NCBI RefSeq assembly: GCF_022682495.2
Contig: NC_071389.1
Location: forward strand, 185,427,556 to 185,491,555
DNA from: Desmodus rotundus
Taxonomy: Eukaryota > Chordata > Mammalia > Chiroptera > Phyllostomidae
DNA: 64,000 nucleotides
Reading direction: 5' to 3'
This document shows, piece by piece, positions 44,685 through 59,500 of this stretch (position 1 is the stretch's first letter; each line of letters starts with the position of its first letter). The translations under genes were made by a program, and so were the position numbers. The notes beneath the pieces are model-generated. The model worked only from the letters and a program-made list of their open reading frames with translations, had not been told where the DNA came from and did not search any database.

Positions 44685-47511
44685 GTAAGTGATCGTTTTC
44701 TCCGAGGTACAAGGCATACACGCCTAGTCGTTTCTCAGACTACGCTTCGTCTTTGAGACATCAGTAAAAGACTCAAGGCCCCGCGTGGCACTAACTTGAG
44801 CCCAAGAGATGCTCTGGTTGGAGCTAGGTGGTTGGGAAGCTTTGAACTGGGATTTTGATGTTAATTCTGGGCAGCATGTCCCGAGAAGTGGGATGTATGT
44901 TTCCTTTTGTTTCCTTTTGTAACCGGAAATTGATCAGTGAAGCCTAGTTGGAGGGTAGAGGGGCGGTTCTGTACACAAAGTTCATGAATCTTAGGAGTCG
45001 TTGGCAACATTTGTTTGTATATGCATTTTCCTGGAAACGCAATTATAGATTTCTTCAAATCCTCAGAGGGCTGGCTCCACGACCCCTCTAATTCGAAAGG
45101 TTGTGCCTAAGCCCTTCAAAGTGCTGGTTGGTTAACCTGGTTCATTATAGAGTCAATTAAACAAATAATACCATAGCATTCATGTATGTTTGCATAAAGA
45201 ATAAGTAAATTTAAAGACACGCTTTTCTTCTATCATATTCGCATAGGGTTTTTTTTTTTCTCCCTCTTTTCCGTTTTCTTTTAAAAGAGAACAGTCGAAC
45301 TGCTTAGGGATGGAAATTGTTACAACCTTCTGAAAAACCTTTAGCAATATGTATCATTGCTTTTATCCTTTGACACAGCAATTCAGTTATCAGTTAGCCA
45401 AGGAATAAATTAGAGGTGCTTGCTAAGAGTAAATACAGGATACTATGAAGTATTTATAGACATTGTGTACCATAGCGAAAGAAAGAAAAGAAAGCATGCT
45501 AAATAATCAAGAATAACAAACTGGTTAAAATTGTAATACAATCATAAGATTGACTACAATGCAGCTTTTAAAAATCATGTGTTTAAACACAGAGAGAAAA
45601 GTACACGTGTGTATGATTGATAATGGCTCTAGTTTGTCTTCCTAAATAGATTGTAAGCTCAAGGTGGACAGCAATCACATTTAAAACTACTTCTTTGCCC
45701 TATACCAGCTTGCTGATTGAAAATCTTTGACTTTATGGAAACTTAATTTTATGGCCAGAATATTGAACTTATAAACTTTTTACCAGAATGTTATTGAGAA
45801 TGTTATTTAATTTAACTAATTAAAGCTAGAAAGACCCTGGACTTTACTGTAGGTTCTCTATTCATCTCTTTGGTGGCAGAACCAATACCCACCCACCTGC
45901 AAGGATTTCTTGAGGATTATTTAAGAAAGAAAAGAAGCCCGGTATAGAACCTCATATACACTAGAAACCTAAAAAGAAGACTTAATTTTGTTATTATTTG
46001 AAGAACAATGAGAAACTCGGGTTTTGGATATTATTTGGCATCCAGGGTGGTGGCTAAGTAAATGTATTTATAGCAACTAAGTATTTAGGAAATAATTATA
46101 TTATTTAATTCTTTGTTTACAGGGTTGTTCCTAACTGTCAGTTCAGGTCAAAAACAGCACGTCTTAAAACCTTTACTGCTAACCAGATAGATGAAATAAA
46201 GGACCCTTCTGGACTCTTTTACATCCTTCCCTTTCAGAAGGTAATTCAATGATGTCATTTCTGCCATTACAGACCTAAATTGAAAGATAATTTTTAAATT
46301 TATGTATAATATTTTGTATGTATGGAACTATTTTTAGATCTCTGAAAAAAGTCATTTAAATTTTAAATGAGAGCTTAGTAAAACCAAAATTGGTTTTCTC
46401 TTGTTAAAAATAAATAATCATGATTGACTTACTGGCTATAAGTGTGCGTGCTGAATTTTGTTAGTTTATGTTAAAGATAAATGAGCTGAACACATTAAAG
46501 AAAAGAAGTGTAGAGAATCATCTCTACATATTGGTATGTCTTTTGAACTCTTGACATTTTGGTTATTGTTCATTTGCAATTTTTTGAACTTGTAGAAGGA
46601 GGAAAAACAGTATTAGACTGATGAAGGTAACCATAAAGAAATAGAAATCAGTGATTTAAAATATATTAATCTGTTTTTAAAAATTGTTAAAATATTTTTC
46701 ATTATTAAATTTATTTAAAAAATTTTTTAGGGTTACTTGGTGAATTGGGATGTTCAAAGACAAGTTTGGGATTACCTTTTTGGAAAAGAAATGTATCAGG
46801 TAACAAATTAGAGTATGTATTCAAATTTATTTCCATGTCTTAATGCAAATGAAAAATTGGAGCTTTTATTTTAAGATTTATAAACTTTTGAATATGCTTC
46901 AAATATTTAAGTCACTTAATATACTATGCCTAGCTTTTTTTTTTAGCATTTAAAAAGCTTTTTATTTCAATTCTTTCAACACAATTACCTTTCTTTTTTT
47001 AAATAATTTTAATTTTTTATTGTTATTCAATTACAGTTGCGTGCCTTTTCTCCCCATCCCTCCACCCCACCCCAGCTGAACCCCCCTCCCTCCCCCACCT
47101 CTACCCTCCCCCTTGATTTTGTCCTTGTGTCCTTTATAGTAGCTCCTATAGACCCCTCTCCCCACTATCCCCTTCCCACTCCCCTGTGGCTATTGTTACA
47201 ATGTTCTTAATTTCAATGTCTCTGGTTATATTTTGTTTGCTTTTTTCTGTTGTTGATTATGTTCCAGTTAAAGGTGAGATCATATGGTATTTGTCCCTCA
47301 CCATCTGGCTTATTTCACTTAGCATAATGCTCTCCAGTTCCATCCATGCTGTTGCAAAGGGTATAAGCTCCTTCTTTCTCTCTGCTGCGTAGAATTCCAT
47401 TGTATAAATGTACCATAGTTTTTGGATCCACTCGTTTGCTAAAAATATGGAACGCTTCACGAATTTGCGTGTCATCCTTGCGCAGGGGCCATGCTAATCT
47501 TCCCTGTATCC

Positions 47512-47547
<36 letters not shown>

Positions 47548-50500
47548 AGCTTCTTTTTTTTTTTTTTTTAAGATTTTATTTATCTTTAGAGAGAGAAGGG
47601 AGGGAAAAAGAAAGGGAAAGAAATATCAATGTGTGGTTGCCTCTTGTGTGCCAACCCCCACCCCCACCCCCGACTCAGGACCTGGCCCGCAACCCAGGCA
47701 TGTGCCCTGAGAAGGAATCAAACTGGTGACTCTTTGGTTCACAGGCCAGCACTCAACCCACTGAGCCACACCAGCCAGGGCACTATGCCTAGCTTTGATT
47801 TTCTAAATATTAAGTAAGTGCAAATGAACAAAATTTCCATATTGAAGTGGAATTTGAGGTTGAGAAGAGATAATCTGTATGAAACTCAAGATGAAAATTT
47901 TACTTTAGATTTCTACTGTTATTAGACTCTGTCTTATTTTTATTTTCACAATAAAATATTTTTACCTACATATCTAAATATGTGAATATTACAATGTGAG
48001 AAATTTGTGTTTTAAATGTCGGTTGTGTGACTCTAAGTATACAGAGAGAATGTTCAAATTTTAATTCTGCTTGAGAATGCAGGGGAGAGAATTATGTAAA
48101 CATTAAATATCCTCAAGCTTCTTGCCTTTTAACTTTTAAAAGCAAAATAACAACAACCCCAGTGCTTATAGTTATTGACTACTTTTGCGTAATTACCTTT
48201 AAACCATTTGATACTACCTTTTTATTCATATTACCATTAAGACAATTAAAGTTAAATAATAGTCAAAGTGCATGAATTCTGTAATCAGACTTCCTGTGTT
48301 CAAATACTGGCTATGTCACTAACTAGGTACATGAGTGTTGGTAACCTACTCAACTTTTGTGCGCCTCAGTTTGTTCACCTATTAAATGGGTATAATAAGA
48401 ACTGGATTATTGCATCCATTTAATAGGTTAATAATTTAATAATTTGCTAGGATTATTGTGAGGATAAAATCAGTTTGTTTATATATGTGAAACATGTTTA
48501 TAACTATAACCACAAAGTTATAAAACTCTTGGGATTTTTTCCTCTCATAGGTTGATTTTTTAGATACTAATATTATTATCACAGAACCATATTTTAACTT
48601 CACTTCAATTCAAGAATCCATGAATGAAATCCTATTTGAAGAATACCAGTTCCAAGCAGTATTAAGAGTAAATGGTGAGTTAAGGTTTTGGTTGAAGTTG
48701 AATTATGCGAATATAGATATGGATAGGGTAAAAGAACACTTAAAATTCAAGAATATCAGGTGGCATTCTTTTAGATTTGAAGGAAATAAACCATGGAGTT
48801 TAAGAACTAGATGGATCCTTAGAGATTATTTATTCACACTTCTCTCATTTTATCTTAATTTTTTTATTGATTGATTTGAAAGAGAGAGAAAAGAAAAGAA
48901 ACATCTGTTTGTTTTTTCACTTTATTTATGAATTCATTGGTAGATTCTTGCATGTGCCCTGACCAGGGATCGAACCCACAACCTTGGTGTATTGGGATGA
49001 TGCCCTAACCAACTGGACTACCCAGCTAGGGCGTCCCATTTTATCTTTTTACTATTATGATAGTTCTCTCTAATGAAGTTCCTAGCCACATATTTCTAAT
49101 TTCTAAAAGATTATTGTTTTTGTGGTAGTTACCTTTTCTGTTACAGATGTGTTAGCTACTATTATTATTGATTGAAATAATGTTAATAGTTCAGGCTGTC
49201 AACATGAGGAAAAACAATCTGTAAATACCATCCAGAAGTAAGTTTATTAAAGGTTAGAATTGCATTATATGGCTGTACAATGAACATATTCAAATATTTA
49301 GCTTTCAGAATTTAAGTCTACATAAAGGAACAATATACTATCATGGTTACAAGCAGAATCTCTAGAACAAGTTCTCAGCCGAGGGTGATTTTGCTCCTCA
49401 GGGGACGTTTGGCAATCTCTTGAGACATCTTTGGTTGTCACAACTGTGAGAGTGCTGCCAGCATCTAGTAGATAGAAAGGCACAATGCTGCTGAGTATTT
49501 TACAATGCCCAGGAAAGCCCCAACAACAAGGAATTATCTGCGCAAAATGTCAGCACTTCCAAGGTTGAGAAGCTCTGCCCTAGAGTCACACTGCCTAGGT
49601 TTGAATCCTGGCTCTGTTAGTTTCTAATTGCGTGACTTTGGGGTATATTACTGAACTCTGTGCTGCAGGTTCTGTAAAATGGGATTGTTGTGAGATTAAA
49701 ATACACCTTTGAGGAGTTTAGAATAGGGCCCAGCATGTAATGAATGCTCAGTAAAATTATCTGCTGCTAAAATAATAATTATAAGCTATGAAATGAATAT
49801 TTACCTTTAAAAATTGATCACATATTCATCTTATATGTACCACAAAAAGGTGATGTTTTAAAGTTTAAACACTGTAAAGAACTCTTGACAGAATTATGAA
49901 TATAATAAATGAACATTTTTCTTATAAATAAAAGAAAAATTTTTTCTTTGCTTGCCTTAGTTTCTACTTTTCTTTGTTACTTTAAATTAATTACATTTTA
50001 ATGTTTATTTTTCTCCTTATCTTCTTTTTTAATAGCTGGGGCTCTCAGTGCACATAGGTATTTCCGAGATAATCCTTCCGAATTATGCTGTATCATTGTA
50101 GACAGTGGATATTCCTTTACACATATAGTCCCTTATTGTAGAAGTAAAAAGAAAAAAGAAGCAATTATTCGGTAAGTTGCAGTTGATTTTTGTGTTATTT
50201 CTTAGGACAAAATGGAAAAATGTGTGATAAACTGATCCAATTTTGCATTCTTCCTTTTTAGGATAAATGTGGGAGGAAAACTCCTAACCAATCATCTAAA
50301 GGAGATCATATCTTACAGGTAATACTTCTTCTTTGGGAGGATGGGATGCTGGCAATGAACCTTTTCAAGCAGTTTAAAACTATTCTTTACCCTTGTTGTA
50401 ACTTCATGTGGCAATTCTATGTTATTATTGTTTACAAAGCTTTTTCACATATATAAATACTAATGATGTTTAAATTGAAAAGCTCTCTAGTGCATGAAAT

Positions 50501-53500
50501 GGTAGTGCCCACCAAAAAAGATATTTCCAAACTCTACAGAATTTAATATATTAATAGTACTTTTAAAATTATAAATGTACATGTACATTGTAAAACAAAT
50601 TTAAAATGTATGTAAGGAAATAAGGATCTAGAAGGAAAATAAATCTTTTATAAATAATAGAGTAATTCTAAAAATGCAACAGTCATAAATAGCATTTACA
50701 ATATTACGTTATCAGTTGCAGAACCAAATAGAATTGGGCTCATTTTTGAAAAGTTTGGATGTTTAGTTGCCCTTCCTCAGTCAGATTAAAAGCAGCAAAT
50801 TGGAAAAGCAGAGAAGGTTAAGACAGATGAGGATGTTAACCAAAGTTCAGGCAATTTGAATGCAGAGACTGTACACTTAATCGTTCCTCCATGATGAATG
50901 AAAAAAAAAACCCATGGATTTTAAAAAGCAAGGCTGTTCACATTCATATTACAGAGAACAAACTGGCAAGAATACCTAGAAATGTGATGGAAGGGAATAA
51001 TAGTGAAAGGAGATTTTTCTAGTAGATAATCACTTTTTTAAATTGTAATAATTAGAATGATTAACTGATAAATAAGTGAGACTGAATAGTAATCTTTTTT
51101 TAAAATCCTCGCCTGAGGATATGTTTTATTGATTTTAGAGAGAGAGGAAGTGGTGGTGGGAGAGTTGTGGGGGCAGGGAGAGAGAGAGAGAAAGATGAAC
51201 GTCCATGTGAGGGAGAAACATCAGTTGGTTGCCTCTCATATGCTCCCTGACCAGGATCAAACCCAAAACTTACATGTGCCCTGACTGGGAATGGAACCGG
51301 CAACCTTTTGGTGTATGGGATGACACTCCAACCATCTAAGCCACCCGGCCACGGCAATGGTTAATCTTGAATCAAACGTATGTTTTTTAAAAAGCAGTAT
51401 ATACTAAAGAAAACATCAGAAACCAATAAGGAGGGGATTAATTATTCTGAGAAAATACAGGGAAAGTTGACTTTTTGGAGAAAAATTAAAATTTTACTCA
51501 GCCTCGTACACTAAAGTTAAAATGGATTTAAGACTTAAATTTAAAAACAAAACCACAACAAGAAATTATTTGACTGAGTTGCTAAGCATAAAAGCAGTAG
51601 AAGAAATAATAAAGGATGTATTTTTCCTACATACAACTTTAAAAAAAAAACTTTTATCGAAGTAAAACATAAATAAAGAAAAGTTTACAGACCTTGAGTG
51701 TACAACTCAATGCATCTTCCAAAAGCGAATATACCTAAGTAATCAGATTATAGTTCAAACATAATATGAAAAGCACTCTGACCTCTCGTTCGTTCCCTTG
51801 TAATCAGGGAAACCACTGACCTTAAACAGAATAGATTTTTCCAGCTTTCCTGTTTAATTACATAAAAAATTTCAATCTTATTTATGTACATCAAAAGCCC
51901 TTGTAAATAAAACTAAGGTAAACATAAACCTGAAACAAATACAACAAGGTTATTTTCTTTAATGTATTAACCCACGAGAAAGCTACCCAGGTATAAAATG
52001 GTTAGATAATTCTCAGAAAACAAATGGTCGATGGCACAGATAGAGGATCGATAGAGAGTTACATACAAAGGATATAGGAGGATAATTCTCAGACATAAAA
52101 AATGTTAAACACCTGTAGAAATTACGGATTCAGTTCAATTATTTATCAAGCATCTGTTTAGGCTCTTAGGATGCATGAGTTAATAAAACAGACAAGAATG
52201 CTTGTTCCTCTTGGCACTTCTTAGTAGAGAAAATGCAAATTAAAATGCCATTTAATCCACATTAAAGGAATTTTTTCAAAAGAAGATGGTGTAGCCCTGG
52301 CCAGGTAGCATAATCCTGATATGCCAAGGTTGCAGGTTTGATTCCTGGTCAGGGCACCTATAAGAATCAACCAATGATAGAGCATTGTCTGGTAACTAAA
52401 GGATTTCGTGTTTGATTCCTGGTCAGGGCACATACCAAGGTTGGAGGTTCCATCCCTGGTCCAGGTGCGTACTGGTGGCAACCAACCAATGTTTCTCTCT
52501 CTCCCTTACTCTTTCCCTGAAAGCAATGAAAAATTGTTCTCAGGTGAAGATTAAAAAAGAATCAACCATTGAATACATAAATAAGTGGAAAAACAAATTA
52601 TTATCTCCCTCTCACTCTCTCCCCCTTCTTCTCTCTCTCTAAAAATCAATTTTACAAAAAGGAAAGCCCTGGCCAGTGTGACTCAGTGGGTTGAGTGTCA
52701 TCCTGCAAGGCCAGAGGTCGTAGGTTTGATTCCTGGTTAGGCCGCATGCCTGGGTTGTATGTGAGAGGCAACCGATTGATGTTTCTCTCACACACCGATG
52801 TTTCTCTACCTCGCTTTCTCCCTACCTTCCCTCTCTCTAGAATAAATAAATAAAAAATAAGTAAGCAAAAATGTATTTTAAAAAAGGAAATAAGATGGAG
52901 TAGATTTGTGATATGGGCACTCTTATTTGCTGCTGATGAGAATACAGCTTGAAATAACTTTTCTGGTAAACAACTTGGCAGTATACCAAGAAACTAAGAG
53001 CATTTCATATTCTGTGTCCTAGGGTATGAATAAATAATGAAATAATCAGAGATATAGATTAAAAAATACCTATATTTCATTGATTCTGAGTTGTACTTTT
53101 TTTATATTTTAACCTTTGAAATTGAGGTGAGTATTCCAATCATTGGTACCTCAGAATTTTCATAGTTTAATTAACATTTTTTTCTTCTCATTAGTACAGT
53201 TGTGTATCTTGGAGAAGGTGGAATACGGTATATATGATGATGTATAAAACAAAAGCAAAAAGATAGAAGCAATACTAATGTTTTTATTTATTGAGTACAG
53301 GGACTATGCTAAATACTTTTCATGTATGATTAGAATGATATACTTATTATAGATGTATTAAGTTGGTGATCTTAATACCTTTTAAGACTTAAAGAGATGT
53401 GGTTCCAAAGAGGTAAAGTAACTTGGCTACTAATTTGGGATTAAAACTAAGTCTTTGGCTCCAAAGTCCATGTTTATAAACACCCAAGTATCTTTCCTCC

Positions 53501-56500
53501 CTGATCTAAACTTCCAACATTAGAAACACAGATAAATACATTTTAATAGATCCCTCTGATAGACTATTTTAGGGCAGTAAAATATCATTTTTAAAGAATA
53601 TGTGAAATTAGAATGTTCATGAGATAATGTTTAGTCTCAGACATAAAATGCAAACATGTATGTAATCTATGTGCAGAGAAAATATTCAAAGGAAATAACC
53701 TTCCATTTTTGTTTGTTTTTAAAAAATCTTTATACATTAAGCCCGTGTTTTCTTAGATTCACTCATCAATTATTTATTAAGCATCTGCTGTGTGCTGACT
53801 CACAATACTTCTGTCATCAGAAAAAAAATTTTAAAGAGTTAAGGCAAGATTCTTTCAGAATGGTTGGAGGAAAAAGTTTGCTCTATCATTGGGTAAACCT
53901 TTCCCTTAACACGTGCTTTCAATTTCCTTCTGTAAACTGGACTTACTTGCATTTGCCTTCAGAGGGATAATGTGGAGATTAAATAAGACAATGGAAATAA
54001 GTATTCCATAAAGTTATAAGTATCTTACACACTCAAAAATTCGCTACTTTAAAAAATTAGTTGCCTGAAAATTTAATTCCAGAAAAGATAGTTAAAATGA
54101 TAATTATGTTATATTTAATTTTTTTTCAATTTTAAATTTTACAATTTTTATTTCTTTTTAGGCAGTTACATGTTATGGATGAAACCCACGTGATTAATCA
54201 AGTGAAAGAAGATGTCTGCTATGTGTCTCAGGATTTTTACAGAGATATGGATATTGCCAAGTATGTATAATGCTAACCGGGGAATTGGGAGGTTGATTCT
54301 TGGGAACGTTACATGTAGTTAAAATAGTTCATAAGTCTATATTTTGTTTTCCAGGTTGAAAGGAGAAGAAAATACAGTAATGATAGACTATGTTTTGCCA
54401 GACTTTAGTACAATTAAAAAGGGCTTTTGTAAGGTAATTTGAAAGATCCTTGATTATATTCCTTCCAGGGACCACCTCAGTCAGATTTGAAAAGCATCCA
54501 GCTGGGATTGGCGGAGTGCCTTTGTAGTGGCCATTTCTCCAGGCACAAGTGCATAAATGTTTAATAAATATCTCACTAAAGTTATTTAGAAAAAGAACTG
54601 TCAGCTGAATGATAGCGTATGGACAAATCTGGAGATAAAAGTGTCATTACGTGTATCATGGTTAACCCTTTTCTGTTTTTGTAAGAATTAGTTTAAATTC
54701 AGTTAGAAGTTGGTTATTTGCCTATTGTGAATATTATGGATACACCTGATCCAGGGCTGAATTTTACTCATGTCTGATCTGCTGTGATCAGATTGTAGTG
54801 GAAAAGGGCAAAATCGGATATACTTTCAAAGTGTTGAGAAGCAGTTTATCTTGGATGTGAAAATAAAGTGATTTCTCCTTATCTTTGATCAGTTCAGGTA
54901 AACTTTCAGTTCTGTGTTTGGGTAAATGTGAAGATAACCCTTGTAGTGACTGGCATGGTAAAGACTGTTAGGAAGTTAGAAAACTCTGGTTAGAAATGTA
55001 AGCATATTGCACAAGGAGACATTTATGGTAATATTCATTGCCCTATTTTAGAAGAGTGAAAATTTGGGAAGAGCCTAAATATCCAGATGGGTACTGGAAA
55101 CATCAGGAGGAACACTTTGTAAAGTATATGATTGTCTAACCACTATCCTGTACACCTGAAAGTAATACAAAATAATGCTAACTGTAAATTGTAATTGAAA
55201 AATTTTTTTAATTTATAAATTTAAAAAATTGTAATATTTGCCAATGTATAAAACTAAGTTAACATTAAAAAAATCAACTAATGGTAGAATAAATAAATTT
55301 TGGTATATTCATATTATAAAATAAGCAGTAGTGAAAATGAAGTAGAACTGCAAGATCATCATGGATAAGTCTCAGAAACATGTCTAAAAGTAAGTTTTAG
55401 AAGGATATGTAGTTTCAGGCTATGCAGAATAAAAATTTGTTGTTTAGGACTATAGAAATATGAAGTAAAAATATAAAACTATATATATGAATGATTAAAT
55501 TAAAAGGGGAGTGTTAATTTACCTGTAAAACTACATTAAACTGGTTGATAGATATGGTTTTATATAATAATTTATGCTCCTTTGCATGCCTGAAATGTAA
55601 AAACAGGTTTTTTGGCCAGATTATTGAGTGACAATGCAAGTCAGAGTTTAGAGAAGGCTACCCAGTGCCTTATAAAGTTGAAATCATCCTATGTCCTTAG
55701 AAGCAGATCCTTGTGGGGGGACCCAGGGTGGCTTTCAGAAGTGGGAACTGGGACAAATGTGATCAGGTTGCCTGGAGGACATGAACTAGGAAGAGAAACT
55801 GGAAGCCCAAGTCTGACGTAGCTTATAGAAGGTGTGTTTTTGTCTTTATAGACTACTCCAAACTTGGAGCTGTCAGTCTGCTTTCTCATTAGGCACGTTT
55901 GATCATACTTATGTATTATAGCTGATTAAAACACTCCAGTGATAACAAACACCTTATGGACCATATTCATGTTCTCAGCTCCTGTCCCTGGAAATGCTTA
56001 GTGCCTGAGTTTGAAAACTTACTTAATCTTAAAAAAAGAAAAAGTCTCTTCCAGATGATTGGACTGCCAGCTTGTTTTGGAAATCTATCTGCTTTTTAAA
56101 AATGTGTTTCTCTCCTGCCCTGCAGATGACAACCTGTCAGTTTTTGCCATTATGTCTGCTAAACAATGCCAATTTCTTGCTTGCCAAGTCATGAGCCTTG
56201 TTTCCTCAAACCTGCACCTTACGCAGTGAGCCAGTAGAGGTGTGGTTATTACAGTTGACCGTTGTTTTATGCATTATCTTCGGAGAAAAAAGGCAGAAGC
56301 CACATCACATTACTTGCAGCTCTTTCATTGGCCTTTGCCCTCCTGATCGGAATGTTGTTATAGTCCGCACTTCACTAACTCCGTACCGATTTCTTTTTCC
56401 TGGTGGTACTTTAATATCAGTTGAATGAATGGAGTAAGTGGGACTGGACTTTTGCCAGATGAAGGAGTGTTACATTGAATGTTTATTTAAAAAATAATGG

Positions 56501-59500
56501 CTTAATCTTTACTTTGCCAGTTAGTGTTAAAATTTATACATTATTCACAGTACGTGTTGAATCATATATCTTAATAATTTTTTAAATTTAGAAAGTTATA
56601 TTTTGTGCATGCTAGGAATACTCCTAAAATGTATTATTTTGAATTTAATGTTTCATTAACTCATTTGCATTGTTTCCTGATAATGTAACAACTTTGATGA
56701 GAGCTGATAAGTATTTATGAAATTAGAAAAACAATACTACATACAGAGAAAAATTTGAGAGCTGCTACATTTAGGCTGTTGTTAAAATTTGGGCCTTGAA
56801 AGTTTAGTCAAGAATATTTTTAAGTACTCGGGGAAAAGTTGCAACTTGATTTTCTAGTAATGATGATAGTAACAAGAACAATAAGGTCTATAATATCGCT
56901 GATTACAACTGATAGAAATTCCAGTTTTATCTCTTATCAGAAAGAGGATACCTACTAACGTGTAATGCACTTGACTGACCTAAACTGAGAAATAGCCTTC
57001 ATAATTAAGATTGCCACTTTCTGCAGAGCCATTGTAATTTGAACTGATCATTTCTTTCACGGTACCAGAATGAAGTTTATGAGGGCTATGCAGTAACCAC
57101 GGCCTACACTGACTAAAATAGCAACTCCCAGCAGTCCTTATAAGTTCCTCTGACTGTCTTGAGTCTGCAATAAAAATCTCTTTTGGAATTATGCTAATAA
57201 AACCAGAAACTGTCTGTAATTCCAGATTACATACTAACAGTTAATGGCTTTATAGCTAACATTCAACAAGGATATTTAGTTCTGGCTCTTTCCCCTAGTT
57301 AGATATTTGATCCAGGGTAAGTTACATGATTCTTGCCTGTAAAATCAAGGCTATGAACTAGATAACCTCTAATGTTTTGTCAGCTGAAATTCCCCAAGTT
57401 TGCATCTCTCTCAGGTTATTTTGAGTGTTGACAAAACGAGTTATGTCCTTTCAACTCAAGCCAATATCACCTTTAAGTGAATTGTAAATTTATAGTAAAT
57501 ATTTTTATTTTTTTTAATTTAATCTGTTGTATTTTTTTTACATTACCTTTTAGTTTCCTTATACCCACCTACCCCCAGCAAGCATCACAATGTTGTCCAT
57601 GTTCATGAGTCCTTTTTCGTTTTTGCTCCATCCCTCCAACCCCACTAGCTGCCATCCTGCTCTCCATCTATGAGTCTGTCCCCATTTTCGTTGTTAGTTC
57701 AGTTTGTTCATTAGATTCCACATATGAGAGAAATCATGTGGCATTTATCTTTCTCCGACTGGCTTATTTCACTTAGCATAATGTTCTCCAGGTCCATCCT
57801 TACCGTTGCAAGGAGTAAAATTTTCTTTTTTACAGCCCAGTAGAATTCCACTGTGTAAATGTCCCACAGTTGTTTTATCCACTCATCTACTGATGGACGC
57901 TTGGGCTGCTTCCATATTTTGGCAATTGTAAATAACGCTGCAGTAAACATAGGGGTGCTTATGTTCTTTCGGATTAGTGTTTTGGGTCCCTTTGGATATA
58001 TTCCCAGAAGTGGGATTGCTGGGTCAAAGGGCAGATCCATTTTTAATTTTTGAGGTATCTCCATACTACTTTCCACAGTGGCTGCACCAATCTGCATTCC
58101 CACCAACAGTGCAAAAGAGTTCCCCTTTCTCCACATCCTCACCAGCACTTGTTGTTTTTTGATTTATTGATGACAGCCCTTCTGACTGGTGTGAGATGGT
58201 ATCTCATTGTGGTTTTAATTTGCATTTCTCTGATGATTAGTAAATATTTTTCATTCTACCTGAGAAAGAACAATACGTTATCTGTGAAGAAATAATATTC
58301 TTCTCTTTGCTAGTGTAACAATAGTTTAATTGGGTTAAAAGTGTTTTGTAGTTTTCCTTGTTTTCCCATAGTAATGTGAATATTGTTTAATTTTTAGGAT
58401 TAAAGGTGGAATTTCATTTGGAATTTCCAAATGATAACAAAAGTTTGTTGGCCTACGTGCCATTGTTCGAGTTCATTGAATACTTGTTGTGTATCAGTGC
58501 TATGCGATGCTGTGTAGTGGATATGTGGGTGCACAGTACAGTTTATGACGGGTAATACACAGAGCCATAGTAGAGAATAATGGATGGACCTCTTATCTGG
58601 GAATCAGAAAAAGCCTCTCTGACGAAGCTGGAATCTGAACGGAGAGGAGATGACTGATTATATTTAAAAATCCGTAATATTTTCTTTTTTTAAATTTTAT
58701 TTTTCAATTACAGTTCACATTCAATATCATTTTGTATTAGTTTCATGTGTACAGTATAGTGGTTAGCATAATATTCTTTACATATCATACTCTGTACTAA
58801 TAAATTATTGATATTTGTTCATATATTTTAAGTATTTTCATACCTGTATAAAGGATTAGGATATACTCTGTTATGGGAGGAAAATTGCATATATTAGTCA
58901 AATGAAGTGAATGTCTATAGCTGAATGTAGAAAAGCTGATGATTCTTAGTAAAATTGAGGGAATATTATTAGAAAAAAAATTTTAAATCCCCACCCAAGG
59001 ACATTTTTTCATCGCTTTTACAGAGAGAGGAAGGGGGAAAGAGACAGGCAAGAGAGACAGACAGATATCGATTGGTTGCCTTCTTGTATATGCCCTGACT
59101 GGGGATGGAACCCACAACCTGGGTATGTGCCCTGACAGGAATCAAACCCATGACCTTTTGGTCTGTGGGACAGTGCTCCAACCAACTGAGCCACCTTGAC
59201 CAGGGCGAGAGGGAATATTATTTTAATTATGTAAAATGTTGTAAAAAGAGATGATTTTTCTTTTGGCCCCTTCAAGGAACACAGCTCATGGATAGGTGGG
59301 TTAGCAGGAAATAAATAACAAGAATTTCAATGATAATGTCCATGTGTTTTCTTAAATCATTTGCAAACAGATTTTTTTAAAAGATTTTATTTATTTAATT
59401 TTAGATGAGGGGAGTGGAGGGAGGAAGAGAGGGAGAGAAATATCAGTCAGCTGCCTCTCACACACTTCCAACTGGGCACCTGGCCCACAACCCAGGCATG

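Larger units (their letters stand above)
46938..47781 (-). mobile_element. Composite VES-U6-L1 chimeric retroinsertion
   Basis: Read on the minus strand: VES SINE with A tail (47781-47551), U6 snRNA copy (47547-47441), 5'-truncated L1 3' end (47440 to about 46992), about 50 nt of extra sequence with AATAAA (46966-46961), then a poly(A). A perfect 15-bp target-site duplication ACTATGCCTAGCTTT bounds the whole block (46923-46937 and 47782-47796). The VES 5' end abuts the duplication exactly. This is best explained by one retrotransposition with two template switches. It lies in ACTR6 intron 3, antisense to the gene. Confidence 0.8.

Noticed and set aside
47441..47547. Functional U6 snRNA gene
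   Set aside because: It has base changes, no upstream snRNA promoter, and is fused to L1 and VES within a retroinsertion.
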